A stretch of DNA of 64,000 nt from an uncultured Granulosicoccaceae bacterium. Its GTDB lineage: Bacteria; Pseudomonadota; Gammaproteobacteria; Granulosicoccales; Granulosicoccaceae. Shown in pieces: positions 17,834-26,828 of the stretch (positions within the stretch are counted from its first letter, which is position 1; every line of letters starts with the position of its first letter). Both the position numbers and the translations under genes were made by a program. The notes beneath the pieces were generated by a model. That model was not told where the DNA came from. It saw only the letters and a program-made list of their open reading frames with translations, and made no database searches. The stretch is from contig CALHOU010000041.1 of the NCBI GenBank assembly GCA_938035945.1, forward strand, positions 1-64,000, read 5' to 3'.

Positions 17834-19744
17834 ATGGGCTGGTTTAATCTACTTGTAAAAGATGTTCGAGAGCATGGTTTTGCCATGTTGCTATTGGGCG
17901 TGGGTTTTATTCTGGTGGTATTTCTCGCACTTGAGCAGCAACTCTCAGGTGCGTTCAGTATGAGCGGGTTTGAGGTTGTTCGCTTTTCGTTGATTACAAA
18001 CGTCCCGTTAATAGCATTTATTTTAGGCAATAGACTCATAGTAAAAGAGTACATTGGTGGAACGCGAAAATTTGTCGAAGCGCTGCCAATAAAGCCGTAC
18101 ACACCCTTGCTGGTCAAGTATATATTAGGCCTTTTTTATATCATCACCTTATGCGTGCTGGTAGTGATGATCGTTGCCGGTACTGCCAGTGCTGCTGAAG
18201 ATATCGACAAAACCTATTTGCAATTACTGATAATAAAAACAGCTGCGATTGGTTTGCTCTATTGGAGTGTTGTGTTCTTTGTCAGTTTGACGGGTCGTAT
18301 TCGTCTTGTGTTGTATGTGCTCATGGGCTTAGCCCTTATGTACTTTATCAACGTGCCGAGTATTGATGAAACTCGATTTGCACCGCTGGCGCTGATGGAT
18401 CGTCAGCTGTTCGTGTTCGAACGAGAGATATTTCCATGGGGTGAGCTGATACAAACCGCTCTGATCGCGCTGGGTTTTGTTGTAGCCGGGTTTGTGCTTG
18501 CTTTACTCAATGAAGGTTCGATTGCTGAACAGTTAGGCAAGCCGATATCCCGCAGAGACATGGTTGCGTTCGCACTGCTAGGCCTTGGCTGTATGACGGT
18601 CTACTCGACGTTGCAAAAGAAGTGGGAAACACCGTTCTACGAACTCTCAGGTGCGCAAGTTATACGGGTTAGTGAGCCAGTAATAGCTGTGTCCTATGTT
18701 GAGGATCAGTATCTCACTCAGGCCCAACGCGTTGTTGATTCCTTGCAGCAAGTGATAAGTGATTTCAAAGCCGATGTTGGTATAGATCAATTACCTCAAG
18801 TGCAAGTGGTTTTAAATACCGATCTTGAGAAAACTGAAATTGAGCCTGAATTAACCGACGGCGTTTTGGTCACAGCAAATTTTATACAGTACGACGATTT
18901 TGAGTACGACATGCTGAGCTCAATTGCTATGCACCATTTATTGTTGAGCTTAACCAATGGACGTTGGGACTACGAAACTCGGCATTGGTTACTTGACGGG
19001 TTGGCGCGATGGTGGGCCGATGGTGGGGAGAATGCGCGCGACAGTGTGCATAACGATGAATTATTTGCATTGGCCCTGGTTGCATTGCGTCGTATTAAGC
19101 TCAGTGATAATCCGTTACACACTTGGCAAACAATCACCGATAACTATGGGTTTGAGGCCGCTAGCGCAATGTCCTATAGCGCGCTACTTTACCTTGAAGA
19201 GCAAAAAGGCACGGACATGATCGTGCAATTGGCGGCTGATTATATAAATGAAGATATTGGCTCATCTGTCGTTGAATCGGTGCAAAGCAAATTTTTATCA
19301 GATGCAGCGCGATTTGAAAATATTACTGGCATCGAATTCACTGCGTTCACGGCTCAATGGTTTGAATGGCTTAAAGCAAAAGAGTCCGAGCCGGTCGTCG
19401 CTGAACTTTTGGATGCAGTTCCGCGCATAGAAGGTGAAATTAAGAGTGTGGTGGATGAACGAGGCGTGCACCGTCTTGAGGCAAGCTTCAGCAAACGTGA
19501 GGGCTACATCGACGGAGTAGAAGGCACTTGTGTGCTCAGACATCAGTTGGCATCTGCCTACGATCGTGAAACGATGATCTACACCATCGAACGCGACCGG
19601 CAGCCATGTAAAACCAACGGTGTTGCGCATACCATCGAGTCTCCATACGCCGCAGGTGACCGGGTCTATGGCTTGTTAGAGTTTGAATCCGAGCGTTTTC
19701 ATCGGCCTATACCCTTGTGGGTTGGCAGGATACATGTCAAATGA
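17834..19744 (+). CDS. ABC-2 permease fused to a degenerate peptidase-like extracytoplasmic domain
   Basis: 636 residues. The N-terminal half (about 1-262) holds seven or so hydrophobic segments with the ABC-2 coupling motif NRLIVKEYIGGTRKFVEALPI typical of such permeases. Residues about 265-636 form a large hydrophilic domain that should face the periplasm. Its IAMHHLLLSL (His367, His368) aligns in position with the HExxH motif of the paralogous next gene, but the Glu and second His are replaced, and LLDGLARWW (Asp388) takes the place of the downstream Glu region. So this looks like a catalytically inactive gluzincin-like domain. It overlaps the next gene by ATGA. Related fusions are known as ABC permease/M1-type aminopeptidases. 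Confidence 0.8.
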   Translation: MGWFNLLVKDVREHGFAMLLLGVGFILVVFLALEQQLSGAFSMSGFEVVRFSLITNVPLIAFILGNRLIVKEYIGGTRKFVEALPIKPYTPLLVKYILGLFYIITLCVLVVMIVAGTASAAEDIDKTYLQLLIIKTAAIGLLYWSVVFFVSLTGRIRLVLYVLMGLALMYFINVPSIDETRFAPLALMDRQLFVFEREIFPWGELIQTALIALGFVVAGFVLALLNEGSIAEQLGKPISRRDMVAFALLGLGCMTVYSTLQKKWETPFYELSGAQVIRVSEPVIAVSYVEDQYLTQAQRVVDSLQQVISDFKADVGIDQLPQVQVVLNTDLEKTEIEPELTDGVLVTANFIQYDDFEYDMLSSIAMHHLLLSLTNGRWDYETRHWLLDGLARWWADGGENARDSVHNDELFALALVALRRIKLSDNPLHTWQTITDNYGFEAASAMSYSALLYLEEQKGTDMIVQLAADYINEDIGSSVVESVQSKFLSDAARFENITGIEFTAFTAQWFEWLKAKESEPVVAELLDAVPRIEGEIKSVVDERGVHRLEASFSKREGYIDGVEGTCVLRHQLASAYDRETMIYTIERDRQPCKTNGVAHTIESPYAAGDRVYGLLEFESERFHRPIPLWVGRIHVK

Positions 19745-21633
19745 TTAGCTTAATTCGAAAAGAACTTAAGCAGCTAATGCCATTCGCCCTGTTATGGTTT
19801 TGCCTGGTGGTGATGTTCTATGGCGCAGAGCTAGCGACCGTTCGTATCGATGAGCAAAGTTATCTTGGGTGGTGTGATCAGTACTGCGATGTTGGGACCA
19901 ACGTTGATATAGCACTGTTCACGATTTTGCTTTACATGATCGCCGCTTATAGTTTATTTCCGCGCGAATTTGATGACTACACGGTTGATTTTCTGCGCAG
20001 CTTGCCCCTATCACGTACGAGTATATTTATATCGAAAGTTTTGGCGGCCTGGATTTTGTTGTGTTTTTTGTTGGTGCTCGATCGTATCATTCAGGCAGCG
20101 TTCCTGTTAATGAATACGCAAACCATCACGGGTAAACATTATTGGAATATCGACTTGCAGTTTTTACTTCGCGATAGCCTGTTTGCCTTTGTAATTGTTG
20201 CGCACGGTGTGTTTTTGTCATGGTTTCGCACCGTCGGTCTGATTTTATATTGTATCTATCTCGTATCGCTGATTTGGCTGGAGCAGGCTGCTGGTGTATC
20301 GGGTATTTATAATATCTTCAGTTTTTTCAATAACGAATACGATGGCACTAACTTATTATTGGATTGGACAACCATCGGTTTTCATATAACGGTTGCACTT
20401 ATCTTACTTCTGATCAGCTACATGCTTTGGACCCGCACCGATTCCAAGCCCAGTGCACCAAGGCGTGGAAAAGTAACCAAGCTATTGTTATCGATTGGCT
20501 TATCTATAGTGTCATTTTTGTTTGTCGCAGGTTACATGGTGAGTATGACTCAGCGTAGCGTGATTGAGTCTGTCGACTCTGGCATTCGGAAACTGCAGAC
20601 TGAGCACTTCCATTTTTCATACAGAGATGTCAATGAAAGTGCGATGCGAAAACTGGAACCATTTGTCGAACCTGACTATCAAGCTTTAGTGGCTTTGCTG
20701 GGCGCACAAACTCAACCGATAATTCATGCCGATATGACATCTGACAGTGAGCACGCTCTGGGATTGGCTAGCTGGAAGAAAATACGCATGGTCCTGGAAT
20801 CCGAGGACGAGGTAGATCCGCTATATCGACGGGTGCTAAGCCATGAAACTGCGCACGTATTCCAAGCAGTGGAATCAGACCGGATGTTAGCAAAGGCGGG
20901 CGGCAGTGTTGGCTTCTTCATTGAAGGCATGGCTCAGTACACGTCGTTCTCGATTGTTCCCGATCCTGAATCTCGACAGTCGAACTGGCTGATTTCGTCG
21001 GTCGCATGGGACCGGCACAATATCAAATTCGAAGAAATGGTCAATCGTTCGGTGTTTGAATCCTTATACGATCCTGAATTGTTATATGGTATTGGCGACA
21101 TCTGGGTTGATGCAATGGCACAAGCTTGTGGTGAAGAATCCATCGGTAATTTTTTACGCGCAGTCAAGCGCAAAGAGGCTGCGCCAAATCTTTCTGGTCC
21201 AACCTATTGGAGATATCATCTTCAACACATTGGTTGTGAATTAGAAGAGGTGAACAACCTATGGCGAAAACTAATGCAAGAAGCGATAGAGCAGCAGTCG
21301 GCAGGCGCGTTTCCGTATTTTGATAATGTCGTCGTTACTCGATCAGAAGCGACCGACTTAATTACGATAAGTGCCGAACTCAGGGCCGATGAGTCGGGTA
21401 TATTGCCGCAGTACTACTACTTGCGCGTACAAAGCGAAGCCAAACTTGCCAACACGGTTAGCCCGGTTTTAAACGGAAAATTAGTTACGGAGGGAGCCAG
21501 GGCCACGGTGGAATTCGCAGTATTGCCACGGTTAATCGATGGCAAACGTTTTCGGTATCAACTCGGTTACACCCCAGTACCTGATTCCAGAACCTATTTT
21601 GATAAGTGGCGATCTGGCGCCGTTCCGGACTGA
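19741..21633 (+). CDS. ABC-2 permease fused to a gluzincin-type (HExxH) peptidase domain
   Basis: 630 residues from the ATG at 19741, which overlaps the previous stop (ATGA); a GTG 24 nt upstream is a less likely start. About six membrane segments occupy residues 1-268, including the FPREFDDYTVDFLRSLPLSR coupling region. The hydrophilic remainder contains SHETAH (His368-Glu369-x-x-His372) and FFIEGMAQY (Glu395), a zinc-metallopeptidase HExxH-x22-E arrangement resembling the peptidase-MA/gluzincin clan. The domain should lie in the periplasm. Together with the upstream ATPase and degenerate paralogue it suggests a heterodimeric ABC-2 transporter carrying one active and one inactive protease domain. 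The substrate is unknown. Confidence 0.82.
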   Translation: MISLIRKELKQLMPFALLWFCLVVMFYGAELATVRIDEQSYLGWCDQYCDVGTNVDIALFTILLYMIAAYSLFPREFDDYTVDFLRSLPLSRTSIFISKVLAAWILLCFLLVLDRIIQAAFLLMNTQTITGKHYWNIDLQFLLRDSLFAFVIVAHGVFLSWFRTVGLILYCIYLVSLIWLEQAAGVSGIYNIFSFFNNEYDGTNLLLDWTTIGFHITVALILLLISYMLWTRTDSKPSAPRRGKVTKLLLSIGLSIVSFLFVAGYMVSMTQRSVIESVDSGIRKLQTEHFHFSYRDVNESAMRKLEPFVEPDYQALVALLGAQTQPIIHADMTSDSEHALGLASWKKIRMVLESEDEVDPLYRRVLSHETAHVFQAVESDRMLAKAGGSVGFFIEGMAQYTSFSIVPDPESRQSNWLISSVAWDRHNIKFEEMVNRSVFESLYDPELLYGIGDIWVDAMAQACGEESIGNFLRAVKRKEAAPNLSGPTYWRYHLQHIGCELEEVNNLWRKLMQEAIEQQSAGAFPYFDNVVVTRSEATDLITISAELRADESGILPQYYYLRVQSEAKLANTVSPVLNGKLVTEGARATVEFAVLPRLIDGKRFRYQLGYTPVPDSRTYFDKWRSGAVPD

Positions 21634-21642
21634 GAGTAATTC

Positions 21643-22728
21643 ATGTTAAGCCAACAAATTAATACGTATCTGTTACAAAGCAGTGGAGTGTTGTACGGAT
21701 TACTCATCATCAACTTATTGTTGATTGTATTTGCCCCTTATTTGGTTCGCTTGTTTTCAAACGATGAAGTCGCAGACGGTGCGCGTGAATTTCGTATTAA
21801 CGTCATCCGTGGATTGAACGTTTTAATTATTGGCTTACTCGGGCATTTTCGATTCTACAGTGAGGGTCAGTCGGGTCAGGGCATTGGGATAAAAATACTC
21901 TCTATTCTCGTGATCATATACCTAAGTTATCTAAGTGTTCACTTGATAGGGCGGTTCGTGCGTGTGCGGTTTGGGCGTACCGTGCAAAATGTTGGAGCGA
22001 GCAATCGGATTGCTGATACCTATGCGTCACGCGCGTTAACCATATTTATTAGCGTGTTCATTGGCATCATGGCTTTGATATCGATAATTCGTGTTGCAGG
22101 GTTTAGTAGCTTGCTCGAAGCGGGTGGCGTGATCGGTTTTGTGGGTGTTTTTCTAGCCTTAACCCAAGGTGCTTGGGCGCCAGACATCATTAGTGGATTG
22201 GTTATCTTGAACAGCAAGATGTTCAAAGAGCGTGATGTCATTAAAATTTCGGATGGTAATCAAGAAATGCTGGCGATTGTTTATCGTACCTTGGCGTTTC
22301 ATACCGAGCTACTTAACTTGGTCGACAATCATCGCATCATGATTCGTAACTCGAAAATACGAGATCAAACCGTGCATAATTTGTCTCGTTTTGCATCCGC
22401 GCGCGGCTTACGTGAAACCTTGTTGTTTAAGATTGGATATGATGTATCTAGCAATGATGTCAAATCCATGTTTGAGTCGGCGTTTCAGGCTGCGGTGATC
22501 GACCCGGAAATTCCCTTGGAAGAACAATACCCGCTAGAGATTCGATTGAAGGACACTGGTGATCACGCGATAGAGTGGTCGGTTCACTACTACACTAAGG
22601 ATGAATTTTCGCTGATTAAAACTAGGCAATTGTTTAGAGAGCGTATTTTAGAAGCGAGCGTGGATGCAGGGATATCGTTGTCTACCCCGTTTTCACATCA
22701 AAGCGTTCCAGCTATGGTAGTCACCTAA
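21643..22728 (+). CDS. MscS-family mechanosensitive channel
   Basis: 361 residues. About four or five N-terminal membrane segments precede the MscS pore-lining helix and beta domain: GGVIGFVGVFLALTQGAWAPDIISGLVIL, RDVIKISDGNQEMLAIVYRTLAFHTELLNLVDNHRIMIRNSKI, then the C-terminal alpha/beta domain with FKIGYDVSSNDVKSMFESAF. It starts 9 nt after the permease-peptidase gene, so it is probably part of that operon. MscS channels release solutes under membrane tension; here a link with envelope stress or the exporter is an inference. The stop overlaps the stop of the converging histidine kinase gene (CTAA, 22725-22728). Confidence 0.85.
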   Translation: MLSQQINTYLLQSSGVLYGLLIINLLLIVFAPYLVRLFSNDEVADGAREFRINVIRGLNVLIIGLLGHFRFYSEGQSGQGIGIKILSILVIIYLSYLSVHLIGRFVRVRFGRTVQNVGASNRIADTYASRALTIFISVFIGIMALISIIRVAGFSSLLEAGGVIGFVGVFLALTQGAWAPDIISGLVILNSKMFKERDVIKISDGNQEMLAIVYRTLAFHTELLNLVDNHRIMIRNSKIRDQTVHNLSRFASARGLRETLLFKIGYDVSSNDVKSMFESAFQAAVIDPEIPLEEQYPLEIRLKDTGDHAIEWSVHYYTKDEFSLIKTRQLFRERILEASVDAGISLSTPFSHQSVPAMVVT

Positions 22729-24812
22729 CCAAAATTAGATTCTGACAAGCTGCATTCTTTGATTGCGCTGTTGATCGAGCTGAGTAAAACGTTAGCGTTA
22801 ACTGGTTTGTTTAGTACTCGGTAGGTCGATTGACTGGCTTTTCTAATCAATGCATTGTTTGTGTTGCCGGTGACAATGATCGATGGTAAGTCTTCACCAG
22901 CGGCTTCACATATCTTGGCGATGGCTACATCACCTGTCACGCCATCGGCGAGTTGGTAGTCAACAACTAATAGTTCAGGCAGCTCATCCAATTCTTCAAT
23001 AATTTCTAAGGCCTCGGGAATATTGCTGGCGGGATAAGCATCGCAGTTCATGCCAGAAAGCATTTGTTGCATTGCTTCCAATACGAGTGGGTTGTCTTCG
23101 ACAATCATTATTCTGAGCGCTTCCAATGTTTCGGGCTTTGCATTTTTTGCCTTTTCTGACTTGCTGTCAGTAGCTTCGCCTAAAGGCACGGAAAGTGTGA
23201 AGCGCGTTCCACCATCGAGTTTGGAATCAAGTGTGATATCCAAGTCAAGTAGATCAGTTAAGCGTTTAACGATCGAAAGCCCTAAGCCCATACCAAAATT
23301 TGGTTGGGAATCTTGATTGTCTAATTGATGGTATTCATCAAAAATGGCCATGTACTGTTCTTCAGGAATACCTGGTCCAGAGTCTTTTACATGTATGAGT
23401 AGAGAGTCTGACTCGACCTCAGTAATAAGGTTAACGCTGCCATAGTTTGTGTATTTTACCGCATTGCTAACCAAGTTCTTTAGCACGCGTGTTAGTAGCA
23501 GACTGTCTGTGTGCACAACTGCGTTCGTGTTTGCAACGTGCAATGTCAAAGACTTATCCTTAGCAACTGTACCAAATTCATCTTCTATGGATTGTAGAAT
23601 GTGCGCGATACTAAAGTGTGTTTTGCTGGCTTGAACAGCATCAGCATCTAGCTTTGAAATATCCAGGATACTATTGAGAAGTTCGTTTAAATCGGCAGAT
23701 GATTGCTTCATCTTCGCAAGCGTTGAGAGCTGCTCCGGATTAACAATTTGTTGTTGCAAGCTTTCGATGAAGAGCCCGATGGCGTGCAGGGGTTGCCGCA
23801 AATCGTGACTCGCTGTAGCGATAAAATTATTCTTTCGCTTGAATGCTGACTGTACTTGAGATTTAAGTGCAACAGCTTTGTTTCGTTCATCGTCAAGGCC
23901 TTTGATAATAGGCGAAACCTCAATGTTCCGTCGGCTGGCCAATTCTGACTTAGTACCACCGAGAATTTTCGACTCATGAACTTGGGTTATGCACACGAGT
24001 AAGCCGATAACGTTGCCTTGGTGATTTTTTATCGGTATTTTGGCCACGTGTTCACGCACTTGCTCCAACGCGTTTTCATGAATAACCAAGTGTTCCGTGT
24101 GGGAAGGTTCTCCAGACGCTATGACTTCATCGTCAAGCTTCCAATAACCTTTCCAGTTTTTATCTTCATTACCTAGTACCAGTTCCTCAGGCGTACCGAT
24201 TTCCAAATCGTTTTTACCGATTATTTCTTTCGCTGTTTTTTTGTGCGATTTTAGGAAGCGATCAGAAACCATCAAGAAGCGATGCTCAAGATCCTTAAAC
24301 ACCATCCAATCGGTACTGTTGCGTACAAACGACGTCAAAATTTCATAAGCATTGCCTTTCACGATGTCGTCACTTGGCATTAGTGGCACTGGCTTGATAG
24401 AAGCCAGCGCATTGAATCGTTTACACGCTGCAATACGTAATGGCAGCGTCGAGCTGTCAAGATCGGATTCGCTAAGCAGTTCCATTCGACTGGTTGTGTC
24501 TTGAGGTGAGACAGGTAAATACGAATGTTCGTCAATCAAAGCAAAAATGATCGCGGGTCTATGGTTAACGGTTTCTTCCGGGCAGTCGATGACGGTGCCG
24601 CGACAGTCAATCAAGCCAGCATCGAAGCTATCCATGTCTAAATCGGGCGAATATTGCGTGAGATGAAAATGCTTGGTTAACTTGTAGTAAAGCGTGCTGG
24701 GAAGTTCATTGCACACGATCAACGAGTAGCTTTCACCGCTTTGCAAGGGCCTAACCGATTTCGAGCGCGGCAATGCCGTGTTCAAAGAATATGTGCATTG
24801 GCTTAAGGGCAT
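22725..24812 (-). CDS. Hybrid histidine kinase (PAS-HisKA-HATPase-REC)
   Basis: 695 residues without obvious membrane segments, so probably cytoplasmic. An uncharacterised N-terminal region (1-150) is followed by a PAS domain (about 160-275; NSTDWMVFKDLEHRFLMVSDRFL), a short coiled region, HisKA with ATASHDLRQPLHA (His336), HATPase (NLVSNAVKYT, DSGPGIP, GMGLGLSIVKRL) and a C-terminal receiver with Asp618 (LLVVDYQLADG). The HDLRQPLHA box marks the kinase subgroup shared with the hybrid kinase at 58.9-60.7 kb. No separate histidine phosphotransfer domain is present. A partner could be the NarL-type regulator at 15.5 kb, but this is unproven. Confidence 0.92.
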   Translation of the reverse strand: MPLSQCTYSLNTALPRSKSVRPLQSGESYSLIVCNELPSTLYYKLTKHFHLTQYSPDLDMDSFDAGLIDCRGTVIDCPEETVNHRPAIIFALIDEHSYLPVSPQDTTSRMELLSESDLDSSTLPLRIAACKRFNALASIKPVPLMPSDDIVKGNAYEILTSFVRNSTDWMVFKDLEHRFLMVSDRFLKSHKKTAKEIIGKNDLEIGTPEELVLGNEDKNWKGYWKLDDEVIASGEPSHTEHLVIHENALEQVREHVAKIPIKNHQGNVIGLLVCITQVHESKILGGTKSELASRRNIEVSPIIKGLDDERNKAVALKSQVQSAFKRKNNFIATASHDLRQPLHAIGLFIESLQQQIVNPEQLSTLAKMKQSSADLNELLNSILDISKLDADAVQASKTHFSIAHILQSIEDEFGTVAKDKSLTLHVANTNAVVHTDSLLLTRVLKNLVSNAVKYTNYGSVNLITEVESDSLLIHVKDSGPGIPEEQYMAIFDEYHQLDNQDSQPNFGMGLGLSIVKRLTDLLDLDITLDSKLDGGTRFTLSVPLGEATDSKSEKAKNAKPETLEALRIMIVEDNPLVLEAMQQMLSGMNCDAYPASNIPEALEIIEELDELPELLVVDYQLADGVTGDVAIAKICEAAGEDLPSIIVTGNTNNALIRKASQSTYRVLNKPVNANVLLSSINSAIKECSLSESNFG

Positions 24813-25143
24813 ATGAATAGGTTCAAACTAGAAGATACAAAGTCTATACCTATAAGCTAGCAACAAGGCATGGATGTCACAACAGCCTCTTTGGGTAGTG
24901 TGTGGCTTTGAGTGTTACTAGGTGGAGGGTTAGATAGAAATATATAGTACGGATTAAGGGTCGTACCCGATAATTTACGGGTATAAAGCATTAAATCTAA
25001 CAGCTTGAATTGCTTGAGCGTTTACAAAGTTACACAATTTTGTAGTGCGTCGACGTTGGTAAATTTTTCCAACTGGATTGTTTTACAAATGACTGGCCTT
25101 TCAATATTACGAAAGGCCAGTTAATAGTTGTTTACAATTCAAC
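24813..25143. other. Intergenic region upstream of the hybrid kinase
   Basis: This 331-nt stretch is AT-rich and has no convincing gene. It contains a small inverted repeat (TACCCG at 24964-24969 with CGGGTA at 24978-24983) and the terminator-like hairpin at 25092-25121. The kinase promoter should lie in the part near 24813, but I see no clear consensus boxes. Confidence 0.5.
25092..25121 (-). terminator. Hairpin downstream of the DUF2330 gene
   Basis: ACTGGCCTTTC (25092-25102) is perfectly complementary to GAAAGGCCAGT (25111-25121), an 11-bp stem with an 8-nt loop, 22 nt past the DUF2330 stop. The T-tract is weak on the minus strand. Confidence 0.65.
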
Positions 25144-26754
25144 CTACCGTTGCTGGCGTCTTAACATTACCAATGATAACAATAACCACCATGGTGATAC
25201 ACCGCCTAAGAACGAATTGCTGGATTTAGCATCCGATAAACTAATCCGATCAAAGCTATTTACACGCAATAATTCTGGCATTGCGTCACCTGAGGTTTTT
25301 GCTGTGCTAAACACGGCGTCCTGTTGCACAGCGGGTGCAGGTACGCTAATTGGTGACTGCGAAGTTCCGTTCATAACCGTTTCACCGTCCCGCCCGGTTC
25401 CTTCGCCAAGAATCAAAGACCAAACGGTTTCATTGTTTTCGCAATTCTCAACTAAGGTTGCCCGTCGGGTTCTACTTTGCGGTTCCATGGCTGGATTAAA
25501 TTCAAAGCTGGGGTCGAGGGTCATTTCATCCGCTGATAAAGTTGTATAAAGCCGAGTCAGGTAGCGACCTGTAGGGATTAGATCAATACTGTTACGCAGT
25601 GGATCAATTTCTACATCAATAAACGCTTGCCTTATATTGACGCGCGCTTGCGCGAGTTCATCGGCAGTGTAGTTGGATTCTAATGCAAAAGATTCAAAGT
25701 ACACACCCTCATCCTGTCCTTGCGGCAAAGGTAAATACTGTTGGTAGAGCGCTCGTAGCGCATCAGTTCTCGGCCCACGATACAAGGATGCTAAAAATTC
25801 GTTGTCGTTGCCACGCTGATCTAAGTTATCTAACTCTTGCTGTAAATCCTCTGCGGTCGTTAGAAACTGCGTTGTCGCATCATCTATGGTGCCGGCAAAA
25901 TCGGTAGCGAAGCCTTGTCCGCCTGCTTCATTCATTGCAGCCGTTATTAAAGATTGGTAGCTGCCATAAGCGTTATTTGGACCTGTATACCAGTTCAACC
26001 GAGTGTAGTTTGGCACTACGTGTAAATAGTTATCAGGTACGGCGCGTGCGTCTGACACTAACCAAACCAGAACTCCCATGTCTTCTAAAGCAGCAACAGC
26101 GGTGAGCTTTATCGGCACCATAGGCTTAGTGCTTTTGTATTTCATAATCAACGGTTGAATAGCACCCGAGCTCTGTCCACTACGCAATTTAACGGCAACG
26201 AATTTCATACCATCTGCGACATAAGGTGCGATAAGTTCACGACCACGGTCCGATAAGTCGTAGTTATTGTCTTCCAACCACGTTGCCATTTCGTCTGGGT
26301 TTGTACTGCTAACAATTTGAATATCGAACGGACCCACCGAGAGTTCTTGTTCAATAGTGACGCTGTCACCTGCGCTTTCACCTGCTGCATCGGGTAGAGA
26401 TGCTTGTACAGTCCCATCAAAACCGTTAATGAAGCAAGCACCGTTGCCCGAACGATCTAACACAAAGCGCGGACGCGTCGAATTATCAAGTTCATCAAAA
26501 AAAGAATCCGAGCCCGTGCTTAACTCTGGCGTGTCTGGAACTGGCACCACCCAGCTAAAATCTTGGGCGTCGCCTTGGTACAAAATACGAACCATAGCGG
26601 TTGTGTAGTCATCTTCTTGATGAAACAGGATTTGTTCGCCCGCTTGGTTGACTGGAATGTTTTGGCAAAACAGTCCGCCGCAGGCTGAGGCCGGTGATAT
26701 GTGTACGGTAGTGGCGATAATCAGTAGAGCTGCTACTCGGAATGCAAATTTCAT
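25144..26754 (-). CDS. DUF2330 domain-containing exported protein with GlyGly-CTERM-like tail
   Basis: 536 residues. A Sec signal (MKFAFRVAALLIIATTVHISPASA) is followed directly by the DUF2330 hallmark CGGLFCQNIPVNQAGEQILFHQED and DFSWVVPVPDTPEL. The final 25 residues (NSFLGGVSPWWLLLSLVMLRRQQR) consist of a GG pair, a hydrophobic helix and a basic end, the tripartite pattern of GlyGly-CTERM sorting signals processed by rhombosortase. No rhombosortase gene is visible in the window. The DUF2330 function is unknown; a cell-surface or secreted location is expected. It stands alone between two regulatory genes. Confidence 0.88.
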   Translation of the reverse strand: MKFAFRVAALLIIATTVHISPASACGGLFCQNIPVNQAGEQILFHQEDDYTTAMVRILYQGDAQDFSWVVPVPDTPELSTGSDSFFDELDNSTRPRFVLDRSGNGACFINGFDGTVQASLPDAAGESAGDSVTIEQELSVGPFDIQIVSSTNPDEMATWLEDNNYDLSDRGRELIAPYVADGMKFVAVKLRSGQSSGAIQPLIMKYKSTKPMVPIKLTAVAALEDMGVLVWLVSDARAVPDNYLHVVPNYTRLNWYTGPNNAYGSYQSLITAAMNEAGGQGFATDFAGTIDDATTQFLTTAEDLQQELDNLDQRGNDNEFLASLYRGPRTDALRALYQQYLPLPQGQDEGVYFESFALESNYTADELAQARVNIRQAFIDVEIDPLRNSIDLIPTGRYLTRLYTTLSADEMTLDPSFEFNPAMEPQSRTRRATLVENCENNETVWSLILGEGTGRDGETVMNGTSQSPISVPAPAVQQDAVFSTAKTSGDAMPELLRVNSFDRISLSDAKSSNSFLGGVSPWWLLLSLVMLRRQQR

Positions 26755-26828
26755 CAGTGTCTCCTCACACTAGAAACATGGATTGGGAAAAATAACCCAA
26801 AAAACTTAACTTTGCAACTAACCTATCG

